This document shows, piece after piece, positions 7,113 through 14,957 of a stretch of DNA of 61,068 nucleotides. Origin of the DNA: a virus; IMG/VR virus record IMGVR_UViG_3300019487_000034, positions 1-61,068 of that record, one strand, 5' to 3'. The number at the start of each line of letters is the position of its first letter. Positions within the stretch are counted from its first letter, which is position 1. The position numbers and the translations under genes are program-made. The notes beneath the pieces were generated by a model. The model saw only the letters and a list, made by a program, of their open reading frames with translations, had not been told where the DNA came from and ran no database searches.

Positions 7113-7459
7113 GTCGTAGAATCTCGTTTAAACTCTATGATAAGGATGCTGCCGGTAATCCACTGAACGAGTTGGGCCTGAGTCTCGCATTCCAGCGGCA
7201 CTACGCTGTCAATCTCGGGGTGCCAGATGATCTGAATATACTGGTGAAGAAAGTCTGGTTGAAGTTTCTGATGGATTCAGTGGACCCTGTTGCCTCTGAC
7301 AAAGCAAACTTGAGTAAGGCTGGAGTAACTGATGCGGTTCCACAAGGAGACACTGCGGGACATGGCGAGCCGGCTCTCGGGGAACCCGAGGGGAATACTG
7401 GTGATGCAGTGGCCCAGCCGCAAGTTGTGGATGATCAGGACACCACTACCACTGGGTGA
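7109..7459 (+). CDS. Unknown protein with acidic tail
   Basis: A 116-residue protein begun by GTG at 7109 (GTGA overlap) behind GGAGGGGG. Residues 1-60 look folded (RRISFKLYDKDAAGN, VKKVWLKFLMD); the last 50 are Gly/Pro/Asp-rich and probably disordered. No family recognised. Confidence 0.55.
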   Translation: MSRRISFKLYDKDAAGNPLNELGLSLAFQRHYAVNLGVPDDLNILVKKVWLKFLMDSVDPVASDKANLSKAGVTDAVPQGDTAGHGEPALGEPEGNTGDAVAQPQVVDDQDTTTTG

Positions 7460-7478
7460 CCTGTGCCCTGCGGTATTA

Positions 7479-7553
7479 ATGAGGGACCGTGACCAGGCTC
7501 CGGTGTGGGTGAGCGTGGATGACCCAGTGTGGATCTACCGTGGAGTACTCTGA
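7479..7553 (+). CDS. Possible 24-residue peptide
   Basis: MRDRDQAPVWVSVDDPVWIY, ending four residues later, would fill the gap before the nuclease gene; its TGA overlaps that gene's ATG (TGATG). No good ribosome-binding site precedes the ATG. It may serve only as a coupling peptide. Confidence 0.3.
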   Translation: MRDRDQAPVWVSVDDPVWIYRGVL

Positions 7554-8635
7554 TGTCAATTATCCGGTTGGATATTGGGCAGCGATTACGAGAGGGCCGG
7601 CAGCTTGCTCGCCGTGAGTACCAGGCCCAGGATGTCCTGAAGCTCGGTGTACTCCGTGCGGGTAACTCCGGCATTGTCTCGGTTGACGGTGAGGTAGCTG
7701 CCTCGTGTCACAGGGTGGCACATCTCCGGCAACTCGGCATCGAGGTGGATCCACCGGATGACTCCTCCCTGTTGATGTTCCAGTTGGGCACCGCCAATGA
7801 ACAAGTGGTATACGAGGACCTGGTGCACACGGCCGGATCCGACGAGGTTATCCTCAGAGAGGAAGAGATCCCGATCGAGTGGTTCACGTCGAATGGTACG
7901 AAGGTTACGGGCCGCCCGGACATGGTGATCTGTCACCAGACCCAGGGTCCGGACTGCGAGCCCAAACCGGTGTTATGCGTGGAGATTAAGAGTATCGCCT
8001 CAGTGTGGACCAGTAGTGCCGTGATGTTCGATGGTGAGCCCAAGCTGGGGCACCTGGCCCAGGTGGGCCACTATATGTGGAAGCTGGGAACCCCGGGACG
8101 TATAGTCTACAAGCAGTATGCTATCCAGGAGATCCCGAACTGGACCGAGGTGGTCAACGGTGAGAAGCGCAAGGGCTGGGGTCAGAAGCTATTCCCCCGT
8201 GCTGGTGCTCCGGGTTCCGAGCTAATAGACTACGAGAAGGGTCGCATCCGTCCGTTCGAAGTAGTGTATGAGTTGGAGTTTACGGACGACGGCGTGCTCA
8301 AGTATAAGCGGGAGGGAGCCGAGACCGATTGGACCTTGACGATCGTGAGTACTACTGACATTGCTCGATTCTATGAGCTGGTCTCCAACATGGCTAGCAC
8401 AGGTAACCTGGGTCCCCGGCCGCTCACACTCTCCCCGGATGGGTCGACCAAGCGGTTCACGAACTGCGCATACTGTCCGTTGAATGCGGTGTGTGATTCG
8501 GTTGAGGGTGCCGATCCTGGTACGCAGTACCTGCAGTGGCTGGATGCAGTGCGAGAACATGTGGCGAACCGAGGGGCTAGTAGTGAAGTGAGCCCAACAC
8601 CGAAACGGGTTGACAAGCGTAGCAAACTGAAGTAA
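7553..8635 (+). CDS. Cas4/RecB-like Fe-S nuclease
   Basis: A 360-residue PD-(D/E)XK nuclease. GRPD (120-123) supplies Asp123, EIK (144-146) supplies Glu144 and Lys146, and QVGHY (170-174) is the QxxxY motif typical of RecB/Cas4. A lone Cys52 near the N-terminus plus Cys305, Cys308 and Cys314 near the C-terminus match the split four-Cys iron-sulfur cluster of Cas4 and AddB-type enzymes. No CRISPR array or cas1/cas2 is present. A role in phage DNA end processing or recombination is inferred from the nearby polymerase and resolvase genes. Confidence 0.8.
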   Translation: MSIIRLDIGQRLREGRQLARREYQAQDVLKLGVLRAGNSGIVSVDGEVAASCHRVAHLRQLGIEVDPPDDSSLLMFQLGTANEQVVYEDLVHTAGSDEVILREEEIPIEWFTSNGTKVTGRPDMVICHQTQGPDCEPKPVLCVEIKSIASVWTSSAVMFDGEPKLGHLAQVGHYMWKLGTPGRIVYKQYAIQEIPNWTEVVNGEKRKGWGQKLFPRAGAPGSELIDYEKGRIRPFEVVYELEFTDDGVLKYKREGAETDWTLTIVSTTDIARFYELVSNMASTGNLGPRPLTLSPDGSTKRFTNCAYCPLNAVCDSVEGADPGTQYLQWLDAVREHVANRGASSEVSPTPKRVDKRSKLK

Positions 8636-8638
8636 TGT
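8610..8638 (+). promoter_or_regulatory. Weak candidate rightward promoter
   Basis: TTGACA (8610-8615), 17-base spacer, TAATGT (8633-8638). The -35 is perfect but the -10 matches only 3 of 6. It ends at the stop of the nuclease gene and would drive the gene at 8695. Confidence 0.3.
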
Positions 8639-8694
8639 GAGTGAACCTCCGGAGCATATCGCCCCGGGGTAACGCCAACAATAAGGAATTACAC

Positions 8695-8991
8695 ATGGCG
8701 TACAACAGTGGAACGAAGTATTCTGGTACGAAGAATGCAACTGGAACCGGGGCAGCCCGTGCCGGTGCAACACGTGCGAAGGTGGCACCTCTCTTCTCCA
8801 CGGGTCTCTTCGTGAAGAAGGATGACGAGGGCAATCCGGTCTCGGGTGCAACTCTCGCCTCGGTCCAGGTCAAGGAGACGGTTACTCTTCCCGCTGGTAG
8901 TTGGATTAACCTCTATGCCAATGAGCCGAAGACTCCCAATCATCCGGAGTTCAGCATCAAGGTGAACCCGGGTCAGTTGCGGCAAGCTTAA
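8695..8991 (+). CDS. Unknown small protein next to nuclease
   Basis: A 98-residue protein starting MAYNSGTKYSGTKNATG behind AAGGAA. The N-terminal 30 residues are Gly/Thr/Ala/Lys-rich and flexible. The rest shows beta strands (ASVQVKETVTLPAGSWINLY). Its size and placement beside a Cas4-like nuclease would suit a single-strand DNA binding or pairing partner, but no motif proves it. Confidence 0.55.
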   Translation: MAYNSGTKYSGTKNATGTGAARAGATRAKVAPLFSTGLFVKKDDEGNPVSGATLASVQVKETVTLPAGSWINLYANEPKTPNHPEFSIKVNPGQLRQA

Positions 8992-8998
8992 GTTTGAG

Positions 8999-9015
8999 CC
9001 CGGGCAGTACCCGGG
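8999..9015 (+). other. GC-rich hairpin
   Basis: CCCGGG (8999-9004), loop CAGTA, CCCGGG (9010-9015), extended by a G-T pair. It sits between the stop at 8991 and a GGAGG at 9020-9024, so it could modulate translation of the broken gene that follows. No T run follows. Confidence 0.4.
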
Positions 9016-9033
9016 TAGAGGGAGGTGGTAACC

Positions 9034-9238
9034 GTGTATTACCCCGTACAACGAGGCGTTACTGGACGCCTACCCACAAACGCATCAGCTTCGTTACAGC
9101 TGGATCGGATCTGATCACGATCCCAAAACTGATACTGCCTGGACATGCAGCAAAACTGTCCATCCAACCAAGATGTGGCGGCGTGGGAAGCTGGACCTGA
9201 CAGGGCAACTCTGTTGGAGACCTGGAGACACGCAGTGA
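9034..9238 (+). pseudogene. Frameshifted small gene (one extra C)
   Basis: GTG at 9034 follows GGAGG with good spacing but its frame stops after 26 codons. The next frame is open from 9032 to the TGA at 9236-9238 and reads like a real protein (NEALLDAYPQTHQLRYSWIG, then TWCSK-like and WRRGKLDL segments rich in Trp, His and Asp). Removing one base from the CCCC run at 9042-9045 joins the two into a 67-residue protein starting MYYPYNEALL. A sequencing indel is the likeliest cause; a true mutation, an ATT start at 9038, or a programmed shift are alternatives. The final residues overlap a GTGA junction, as at other genes here. Confidence 0.5.
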
Positions 9239-9392
9239 GCAAACGGACCTGACCGGATCTGTACTGAAAGCGTACCGCACAACGGCATTGAGTTGCCAGG
9301 GCGCACGAGTGGTGAAACCAGATCCTCGCTGGAGTAGCGCCCGGCCCACATCTAATCAACCCATCGGAGATTATCATGGCAGTAGCAACTAA
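9235..9392 (+). pseudogene. Possible second frameshifted gene
   Basis: GTG at 9235 overlaps the previous TGA (GTGA), as is common in this operon, yet stops after five codons. The frame open until 9390-9392 reads TDLTGSVLKAYRTTALSCQG and onward. Adding one A to the AAA run at 9241-9243 would join them into a protein of about 52 residues. The evidence is weaker than for the neighbour because another frame is also open for 30 codons. Confidence 0.3.
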
Positions 9393-9543
9393 TCCAAAGC
9401 GTTACCAGAATCAAGCGATGAGCAAGCCGATCCCGATGCGATCCGAGAATCATGCAAAGGTGAAGTGGATTGCACGAGATCCAGCTAAGCGTAACCGCAA
9501 GCAGCGACGTGCCTGGGCTGCCATCACGGGAGAATCTCTATGA
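9376..9543 (+). CDS. 55-residue basic protein
   Basis: MAVATNPKRYQNQAMSKPIP onward, highly basic in the C-terminal half (ARDPAKRNRKQRRAW). The stop overlaps the next start (ATGA). Upstream GGAGATT can serve as ribosome-binding site. Nucleic-acid binding is plausible from charge alone. Confidence 0.55.
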   Translation: MAVATNPKRYQNQAMSKPIPMRSENHAKVKWIARDPAKRNRKQRRAWAAITGESL

Positions 9544-9638
9544 CAGGAGAACACGTTCTCATCGGTGTTGTCATACTACTGAACATCCTGATATTTGCAG
9601 GCATGTTCTATAGCCAGGAACTGGAGAAATCCAAATGA
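9540..9638 (+). CDS. 32-residue membrane peptide
   Basis: MTGEHVLIGVVILLNILIFA followed by a short charged tail: one clear transmembrane helix. Starts by overlap (ATGA) with the upstream stop and ends by overlap (ATGA) with the next gene, strong evidence for translation despite its size. Confidence 0.55.
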   Translation: MTGEHVLIGVVILLNILIFAGMFYSQELEKSK

Positions 9639-9955
9639 ATGACATTCTCTCCCATGCAGAGATCCAACAGTTGCTCCTCCGCAATAATGCTCAGCCCGAG
9701 CTGGGTCGTCCCCAATACATTGGCTGGTCCGACAATCGTATCCGCCCGATATCCCAGTCGGATCTGGACGAGGCGAATCGTCGGGCCAACCTCGGTCCTG
9801 CGCTCAACTACCAGCGGTGGCTAGCCAAGCTCAACTCCAAACGGTGGCGCTTCAATGCTGGCAAGGGGCATCGCTATTGTATGCGCCCGACTAGGGTCCG
9901 TGCCGGTGATAGCTGGCAGTGGTCCGAGGTTGAACTCAATGCGAGAGTGAGGTGA
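9635..9955 (+). CDS. Unknown basic protein
   Basis: A 106-residue protein. It has a helical N-terminus (ILSHAEIQQLLLRNN), a middle rich in Arg and Trp (RWLAKLNSKRWRF) and a basic end. No recognised family. Coupled to the membrane peptide upstream. Confidence 0.6.
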   Translation: MNDILSHAEIQQLLLRNNAQPELGRPQYIGWSDNRIRPISQSDLDEANRRANLGPALNYQRWLAKLNSKRWRFNAGKGHRYCMRPTRVRAGDSWQWSEVELNARVR

Positions 9956-9958
9956 GTA

Positions 9959-10546
9959 ATGAACATGACACCCCGATTCAAGTTCGAACAGTTGAATGAG
10001 GGCGACTCAGTGGAGTTCGGATTCTCCACCTCCTCCTGGACTGATGTTGCAGATCGCCTATACGACTTCCTGCTGGGCTGTGGCTTCAGTCTCGGTCGTC
10101 AGGACCTGGCCGATCACTTCGATCAGTCGGTATTCTCATCGGTGGTAGACGGGGTCATCGAGGAGCATAGTGATGCTCTAGATAAACTGGATGATCGTCC
10201 GGATCAGTTCGCTCCGGAACGGTACACGGAGCTGGATAATCATGCGGAGCGATATGGCATGCAGGGTCCAGGGGAGGAGGCCAGCCCGGCCCCGCCGGGT
10301 ACTCTTGCCGCTACACCCAGTAGCCCCCGGTTACTGTACGAGTTTACAGCATCCGATACCTATGGGAAAACATTGCCAGAGATCTGGGCCGTTGCTCGTC
10401 GCAGCGTCGAGGCCCAACAGGACTACGAGATGCAGGTGGACGGAACCATGTGGCCTAGTTATCGAGTGGTCATGACTGGATGCACGGTGAATGATTCCTC
10501 CGATGGATTACAGTACCTATTCGAGGTGTGGAGTAATTATGTCTAG
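9959..10546 (+). CDS. Unknown acidic protein
   Basis: A 195-residue acidic protein in two parts: residues 1-100 (FEQLNEGDSVEFGF, then helices with HFDQSVF and HSDALDKL), a Pro/Ala-rich linker near 100-125, and a beta-rich C-terminal part (YRVVMTGCTVND). The start is three bases after the upstream stop. No family recognised. Confidence 0.6.
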   Translation: MNMTPRFKFEQLNEGDSVEFGFSTSSWTDVADRLYDFLLGCGFSLGRQDLADHFDQSVFSSVVDGVIEEHSDALDKLDDRPDQFAPERYTELDNHAERYGMQGPGEEASPAPPGTLAATPSSPRLLYEFTASDTYGKTLPEIWAVARRSVEAQQDYEMQVDGTMWPSYRVVMTGCTVNDSSDGLQYLFEVWSNYV

Positions 10547-10745
10547 AACAGTTTCCACTCGCTGTCGTGTCTACGAGGAGGGAACCCAGGACTATCACGG
10601 GGATAACACGCTGGATGTACTGAGTCATTGGAACATTCACCGCTGGGTGGTACTGAGGCTACCGGATGGTCAGCGCTTCACGGTTACTGCGGCAGATCTG
10701 CAGGCTGCAATTACAAATGCAACTAACTTCAGCATGGGTGAGTAA
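10539..10745 (+). CDS. Small unknown protein
   Basis: A 68-residue protein starting MSRTVSTRCRVYEEGTQDY at 10539, eight bases inside the previous gene. The C-terminal half (WVVLRLPDGQRFTVTAADLQ) looks like a small beta fold with a helix. The stop overlaps the next start (TAATG). Confidence 0.55.
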   Translation: MSRTVSTRCRVYEEGTQDYHGDNTLDVLSHWNIHRWVVLRLPDGQRFTVTAADLQAAITNATNFSMGE

Positions 10746-11395
10746 TGCCGTATCACAATTGGTCCGATGATTCCGTCGATTGGGAGGGTATCAACGATGC
10801 CGCTCGTTACATTGCCGTATGGCTCCGTCGCTGGGCCCGACTTCCCGTCCGAGATTACAAGGAGAAGTTCGGGACAGTTCGCATCTATTGCGGTTTCGGC
10901 TGGCACCAACTCCACGATATCACTCACCCCGGATATTGTTTCTCACAGTATCCCGAGTGGCTGTGGCATCTAGACTGCCGCTACATCCGTCGGCTCATGC
11001 CTCTCGTGAACTGGGCAGTAGTACCCGTGCACCGAGCATTGTATCGCTGGCGTTACGGTCGAGCTATTCGCAAGTGGCCCCATTTGGCAGGCGAGATCCT
11101 CATGGGTGCCGACTGGCACGAGGATCTTCTCGGCCTAGATCCCAATCTGCATCTGGTGCAGACTGGAGATCACAGTTGGAGTTACTGGTGGACCGGCTAT
11201 GACGGGGGCCGGAAGGATTGGAAGACGAAGTTCATGCTGGAGCAGGAGGCATACGATGAGGGAACTGAAGCTCTCCCCGGAGGACGAGCATCTACGGAAG
11301 TTCTGCCAGGTGATACCTCGGAACAATCATCGTCGAGCGGGAATCCAGATGTACCATGCGGTGATGACCCGGACGTTAACGGGTCGGAAACGTAG
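10745..11395 (+). CDS. Conserved phage hypothetical, replaced C-terminus
   Basis: A 216-residue protein. Residues 1-165 are Trp/Tyr/Arg-rich and contain KEKFGTVRIYC, recalling a recurrent uncharacterised phage motif. The last 45 residues (LPGGRASTEVLPGDTSEQSS and onward) are low complexity and coincide with the first 140 bases of the HNH gene read in another frame. The natural C-terminus may therefore have been lost when that gene arrived. Confidence 0.55.
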   Translation: MPYHNWSDDSVDWEGINDAARYIAVWLRRWARLPVRDYKEKFGTVRIYCGFGWHQLHDITHPGYCFSQYPEWLWHLDCRYIRRLMPLVNWAVVPVHRALYRWRYGRAIRKWPHLAGEILMGADWHEDLLGLDPNLHLVQTGDHSWSYWWTGYDGGRKDWKTKFMLEQEAYDEGTEALPGGRASTEVLPGDTSEQSSSSGNPDVPCGDDPDVNGSET

Positions 11396-11801
11396 GCGAA
11401 GGGCACCGCCCGTTTACCGGTTGATCATGCAGCGAGTCCTAGGTGTGAGGCGCCTGCCTCGGCGCATGCATGTGGATCACATCAATGGCGATCCCCTGGA
11501 CAATCGCCGTGAGAATCTGCGCATGGCAACACCGATGCAGAACGCAGCCAATGCACATAAGCGTAGTGGTTGCAGCAGCATCTACAAAGGTGTGAGCTGG
11601 TGCAGAGTGAAGCGGAAGTGGAAGGTCGAACTGAATCTAACCGTGATCCCGGGGCTAAGAGGTCGCCGATCCCGGGCGGTCCGTCTCAACCTGGGTTACT
11701 TCGAAGTTGAAGAGGATGCAGCTGCATGCTATAACTCCATCGCTACCGAATGGTACGGTGACTTTGCGAGATTGAATGATGTTAACTCAGCGGATGATTG
11801 A
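11256..11801 (+). CDS. HNH-AP2 homing endonuclease
   Basis: A 181-residue free-standing endonuclease. HVDHINGD (72-79) with NRRENLR (83-89) is the HNH metal finger; residues 106-173 (SSIYKGVSW, then LGYFEVEEDAAACYN) match the AP2/ERF DNA-binding domain common in phage homing enzymes. The N-terminus is Arg-rich. ATG at 11256 is chosen for GGAGG upstream. It overlaps the preceding gene by 140 bases and the next by 26 and directly precedes the DNA polymerase region, a favoured homing site. Confidence 0.85.
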   Translation: MRELKLSPEDEHLRKFCQVIPRNNHRRAGIQMYHAVMTRTLTGRKRRRRAPPVYRLIMQRVLGVRRLPRRMHVDHINGDPLDNRRENLRMATPMQNAANAHKRSGCSSIYKGVSWCRVKRKWKVELNLTVIPGLRGRRSRAVRLNLGYFEVEEDAAACYNSIATEWYGDFARLNDVNSADD

Positions 11802-11967
11802 CCAGCAATGTAGAGATGCATACGGTATGATACAGATGGACTGGCTCCTTGCCTTGATGGATTTACTGAAGATACCACCCGAGGAACGGTGGCCCTGGTA
11901 CGGTCAGCTGATATATAATCGACAGTATGATATCCGCAGAAAGTTCCCCGACATAACGGAGGATTAA
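11776..11967 (+). CDS. Small protein before DNA polymerase
   Basis: A 63-residue protein, MMLTQRMIDQQCRDAYGMIQ onward, helical with several Met and Trp. It overlaps the end of the HNH gene and ends one base before the polymerase start. It may be a polymerase accessory factor or the displaced end of a gene disrupted by the HNH insertion; neither can be shown. Confidence 0.5.
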   Translation: MMLTQRMIDQQCRDAYGMIQMDWLLALMDLLKIPPEERWPWYGQLIYNRQYDIRRKFPDITED

Positions 11968-11968
11968 C

Positions 11969-14221
11969 ATGTCGAACGTGCTGTCCTCAACTGATCAGCT
12001 TACTGTATATACCCAGCCAAAACCATTCACCATATTACAGCCCACCTCCTGCCCCCCACGGGGCATTGGTATTATCGTGGATCCCAGCTGCTGGGTCGAG
12101 GCTATTGATCGAGTACTGACAACTCGGGATGTGGTCGCAATCGACTTCGAGACACGGGGTACTGACCCCACTCTACCAGATAACTACATTGTGGGTATGG
12201 GTCTAGCTGGTTCCGACTTCAATTACTATCTCCACCGAATTGGTAATGAGGAACTGTTCGACCATATGTTGGAACACCTGATAGGGTCGGACGTGCGGTT
12301 CATTGCACATAACGTTTACTTCGATGGTCAATGGATATATGCTCGAAAGGGACCAGCTCCTGCCTTCCTGCAGTGGCATCTCAACTGGGAGTCCTGCACG
12401 TATGCCCTGTATCGTAAGCTTGCCACCGAGGGCTGGGTCGGACAGCGTTGGTCACTCAAGGATGCTATGACTGACTTGCTACTGTGGGAGTCAGCCAATG
12501 ATGATGGCATCAGTCAGTGGCTTGTGGCCAACGGTTATACGAATGGCTCGGGCAATGCATTGAAGGGCGAGATGTGGCGGTGTCCGCCGGAGATACTCGG
12601 TGAGTACTGCCTCCTAGATGCCGAGGCTACCTACCTCCTCTACACTCGGATCCTGCGGCCAGCGATGGAGCGATTCCCCGAGCTTCAACGATTCCACCAG
12701 CAGGATTTCCTCCATCTGATCCGGCGCCTGATAGAGCAGAAACTCCACGGTATCCTCGTGGATAGGGAGGGACTGATCGCTGCACGTGATGAGATCCTCA
12801 GTGAGTTGGGACCCATGGAGTGTTGGATCCGAGAGGAGTCTGATATCGCCGAGCCCATTCACCAGTGGGAAGAGAACAAACTTGCCGAGTATGACGAGCG
12901 GGAACCACCTCAATATCGTAAGCGGCCGAAGATGGGGGCCGAACCGGCCCAATTCAAGAAGGATGGGAATACCTCCAAGGTGTGGATCAAGTGGTGTGAG
13001 AAGCGTGATCGTCCTCCGGTGCGGTCTAAGGCATGGGAGAAGTGGGAGAATCGCCGACAGGAGATTCTGGGTGGTCTAGACGAAGCGTATAGGTTCAATC
13101 TCCGCTCCGGCGATCACCTCCGGTGGCTCTTCTTCGACGCACTGGGATTCGAGCCTACTGAGTTTACGAAGGGTGGGCAGCCCAAGTGCGACACCGACAC
13201 GATGCGACGATATGGTCCAGGAGGTGCGGCACTCGAGAAGTTCCACCTGCTCCATAAGGAGCTGGGATTCGTTACCGCTTACATTGAACTGACTGAGCAT
13301 CGAGATACGGTGCACCCCGGGTTCCGATCGCCCGGCACACTGACGGGTAGACTGTCCGGGACGGAACCGAATGTTCAGCAGGTCCCGAAGAGTCGGCGCT
13401 TCCTCCAATGTCTGCGTGCACGTCCGGGTCACGTCTGGATCGATGCCGACTTCACTGCACTCGAGCCTGTGGTAGCTACCGAGCTGAGCGGAGACCCGGA
13501 ACTCATGAAGGTATTCGGCCCGAACGCTCCGGCCGGGAGTGACATCTATCTGCACACGGGCGCAGGTCTCCCCCAATTCCGGGATCAGATTGTGGCTGCC
13601 GGGTACGATTCCGAGAACCTGACTGCTGAAGGGGCGGCCCATGCGAAGAAGGCAGTGAAGCCGCTGCGGGCTATCTGCAAGGTCCTGTACCTGTCATCAC
13701 AATATGGTGCCGGGCCCAACAAGATCTGGCGCACACTCACAGCGGACGGCGTGGACATCAGTCTCGAGCAGGTTCGTGAACTGCACGAGCAATACTGGGA
13801 GTACTATCAGGGGATCAAGAGCTGGGAGAAGCAGCTGAGAAAGGAACACCGGGAGAATCGTGGCTTCGTGATAAATGGTATCGGCCGTCCCATCGGTGTT
13901 CACGAGGATTCGGACCGCAAGTTCGACAAGCGGAAAGATATTGTCAATCGTGTGGTGCAATCTACTGGCCACGACATCCTGGTACAATATCTGTATGGCC
14001 TATGCCAGCTCTTGGATATCGAGGGGATACACTGGAAGCCGATTATTGTGGACTTCCATGATGAAGTTCTGGTAGAAGTACCAGAGGAGGAAGCGGAGGC
14101 AGCCATTGCCTGCTTCCGTAGGGCCCAGGATCAACTGAACGCCCAGCTGGGTGGGACAATCCCACTGAGGATTAACCCGGTGATAGTGAAGACATTGGCC
14201 GACGCAAAACTGGAAGATTAA
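11969..14221 (+). CDS. polA: Family A DNA polymerase
   Basis: A 750-residue replicative polymerase. N-terminal 3'-5' exonuclease: DFE at 59-61 and a later IAHNVYFDGQW block. Polymerase core: TGRLSGTEPNVQQVP, motif A DADFTALEP with Asp494 as the likely catalytic residue, motif B RAICKVLYLSSQYG (Arg567, Lys571), and motif C HDE at 697-699. The position equal to E. coli Phe762 is Leu575. No 5'-3' exonuclease domain is present. A charged insertion of about 90 residues near 280-370 separates exonuclease and palm. Family studies link Leu at this site with slower, higher-fidelity polymerases and temperate phages; no integrase is seen here. Confidence 0.93.
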   Translation: MSNVLSSTDQLTVYTQPKPFTILQPTSCPPRGIGIIVDPSCWVEAIDRVLTTRDVVAIDFETRGTDPTLPDNYIVGMGLAGSDFNYYLHRIGNEELFDHMLEHLIGSDVRFIAHNVYFDGQWIYARKGPAPAFLQWHLNWESCTYALYRKLATEGWVGQRWSLKDAMTDLLLWESANDDGISQWLVANGYTNGSGNALKGEMWRCPPEILGEYCLLDAEATYLLYTRILRPAMERFPELQRFHQQDFLHLIRRLIEQKLHGILVDREGLIAARDEILSELGPMECWIREESDIAEPIHQWEENKLAEYDEREPPQYRKRPKMGAEPAQFKKDGNTSKVWIKWCEKRDRPPVRSKAWEKWENRRQEILGGLDEAYRFNLRSGDHLRWLFFDALGFEPTEFTKGGQPKCDTDTMRRYGPGGAALEKFHLLHKELGFVTAYIELTEHRDTVHPGFRSPGTLTGRLSGTEPNVQQVPKSRRFLQCLRARPGHVWIDADFTALEPVVATELSGDPELMKVFGPNAPAGSDIYLHTGAGLPQFRDQIVAAGYDSENLTAEGAAHAKKAVKPLRAICKVLYLSSQYGAGPNKIWRTLTADGVDISLEQVRELHEQYWEYYQGIKSWEKQLRKEHRENRGFVINGIGRPIGVHEDSDRKFDKRKDIVNRVVQSTGHDILVQYLYGLCQLLDIEGIHWKPIIVDFHDEVLVEVPEEEAEAAIACFRRAQDQLNAQLGGTIPLRINPVIVKTLADAKLED

Positions 14222-14231
14222 TAGGCCCAAT

Positions 14232-14498
14232 ATGCGGATGCAAAGCTCGTGGAAATACCCTGGACTGTGGAGACACGTGGATAACACCACGGTGGCCATG
14301 GAGGTGACCAACTGTACCTGGGTCCCGGAGAAGGATTCCTGGAGTATGAGAGTGAGCTGGTATAACATTGGGCACTGTCATCTCCCGTGGCCTCTCGGCA
14401 TATCACAGCGAATCTGGATCCGCCGGGAACATGCAGGTAATTGGCAGCGTATGGGTGAGCAGGACTTCGGACCTGCCCCAATCCACAGGAGTCTCTGA
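14232..14498 (+). CDS. Unknown Trp-rich protein
   Basis: An 88-residue protein with an unusual number of Trp residues (about ten) and a basic C-terminus. No strong ribosome-binding site. Its stop overlaps the next ATG (TGATG), and the gap between polymerase and nuclease would otherwise be empty. Confidence 0.5.
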   Translation: MRMQSSWKYPGLWRHVDNTTVAMEVTNCTWVPEKDSWSMRVSWYNIGHCHLPWPLGISQRIWIRREHAGNWQRMGEQDFGPAPIHRSL

Positions 14499-14926
14499 TG
14501 CACAAGAGGTTCGATCAGCAACTGTTCGACGATAATGACTCGGTCGCCAAGCGAACCGTGACGGAGTACCTCCTGTGTACCGAGGATGCAATAGTGGAGA
14601 ACTACCCGGATCCGTACCACGTGGACCTGTTGGTAACGGGTGGTCTCGGTAACAAGCGGGCCATTGAGTGCGAAGTGAAGAGAGTCTGGTCGGGTGCGGA
14701 CTTCCCATGGGACTCGGTCCAACTTCCCGAGAGGAAGCGGAAGTATCTGGACTGCGGTTATCCCGTGGAATACTGGCTGTTGAACAACGAGCTGAGCTAT
14801 GCTATTGTCATCCCCGGCGATGCACTGTTGAGGCATGAGCCGGTCGAGGTCAGTAATCGATACGTGCGGAAGGGCGAACGCTTCTACCAGATACCTCTGG
14901 TAGAATGCTCCATGAGGATATTATGA
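14498..14926 (+). CDS. PD-(D/E)XK nuclease-fold protein
   Basis: A 142-residue protein. YHVDLLVTG (40-48) supplies Asp43, and AIECEVKR (55-62) supplies Glu57 or Glu59 and Lys61, the D...ExK core of restriction-endonuclease-like nucleases. Flanked by DNA polymerase and a RuvC-like resolvase, so a role in branch or end processing is plausible. It is short and has no other domain. Confidence 0.6.
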   Translation: MHKRFDQQLFDDNDSVAKRTVTEYLLCTEDAIVENYPDPYHVDLLVTGGLGNKRAIECEVKRVWSGADFPWDSVQLPERKRKYLDCGYPVEYWLLNNELSYAIVIPGDALLRHEPVEVSNRYVRKGERFYQIPLVECSMRIL

Positions 14927-14957
14927 GTAGCACACTGCGTTTCAGTAGGAGAACCCC

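Noticed and set aside
7553-8635. CRISPR system because of the Cas4-like nuclease
   Set aside because: No direct-repeat array, cas1 or cas2 is present.
8994-9200. 68-residue frame beginning at a TTG
   Set aside because: Arg/Pro/Gly-rich composition and weak start; the neighbouring frame reads more like a protein once one base is removed.
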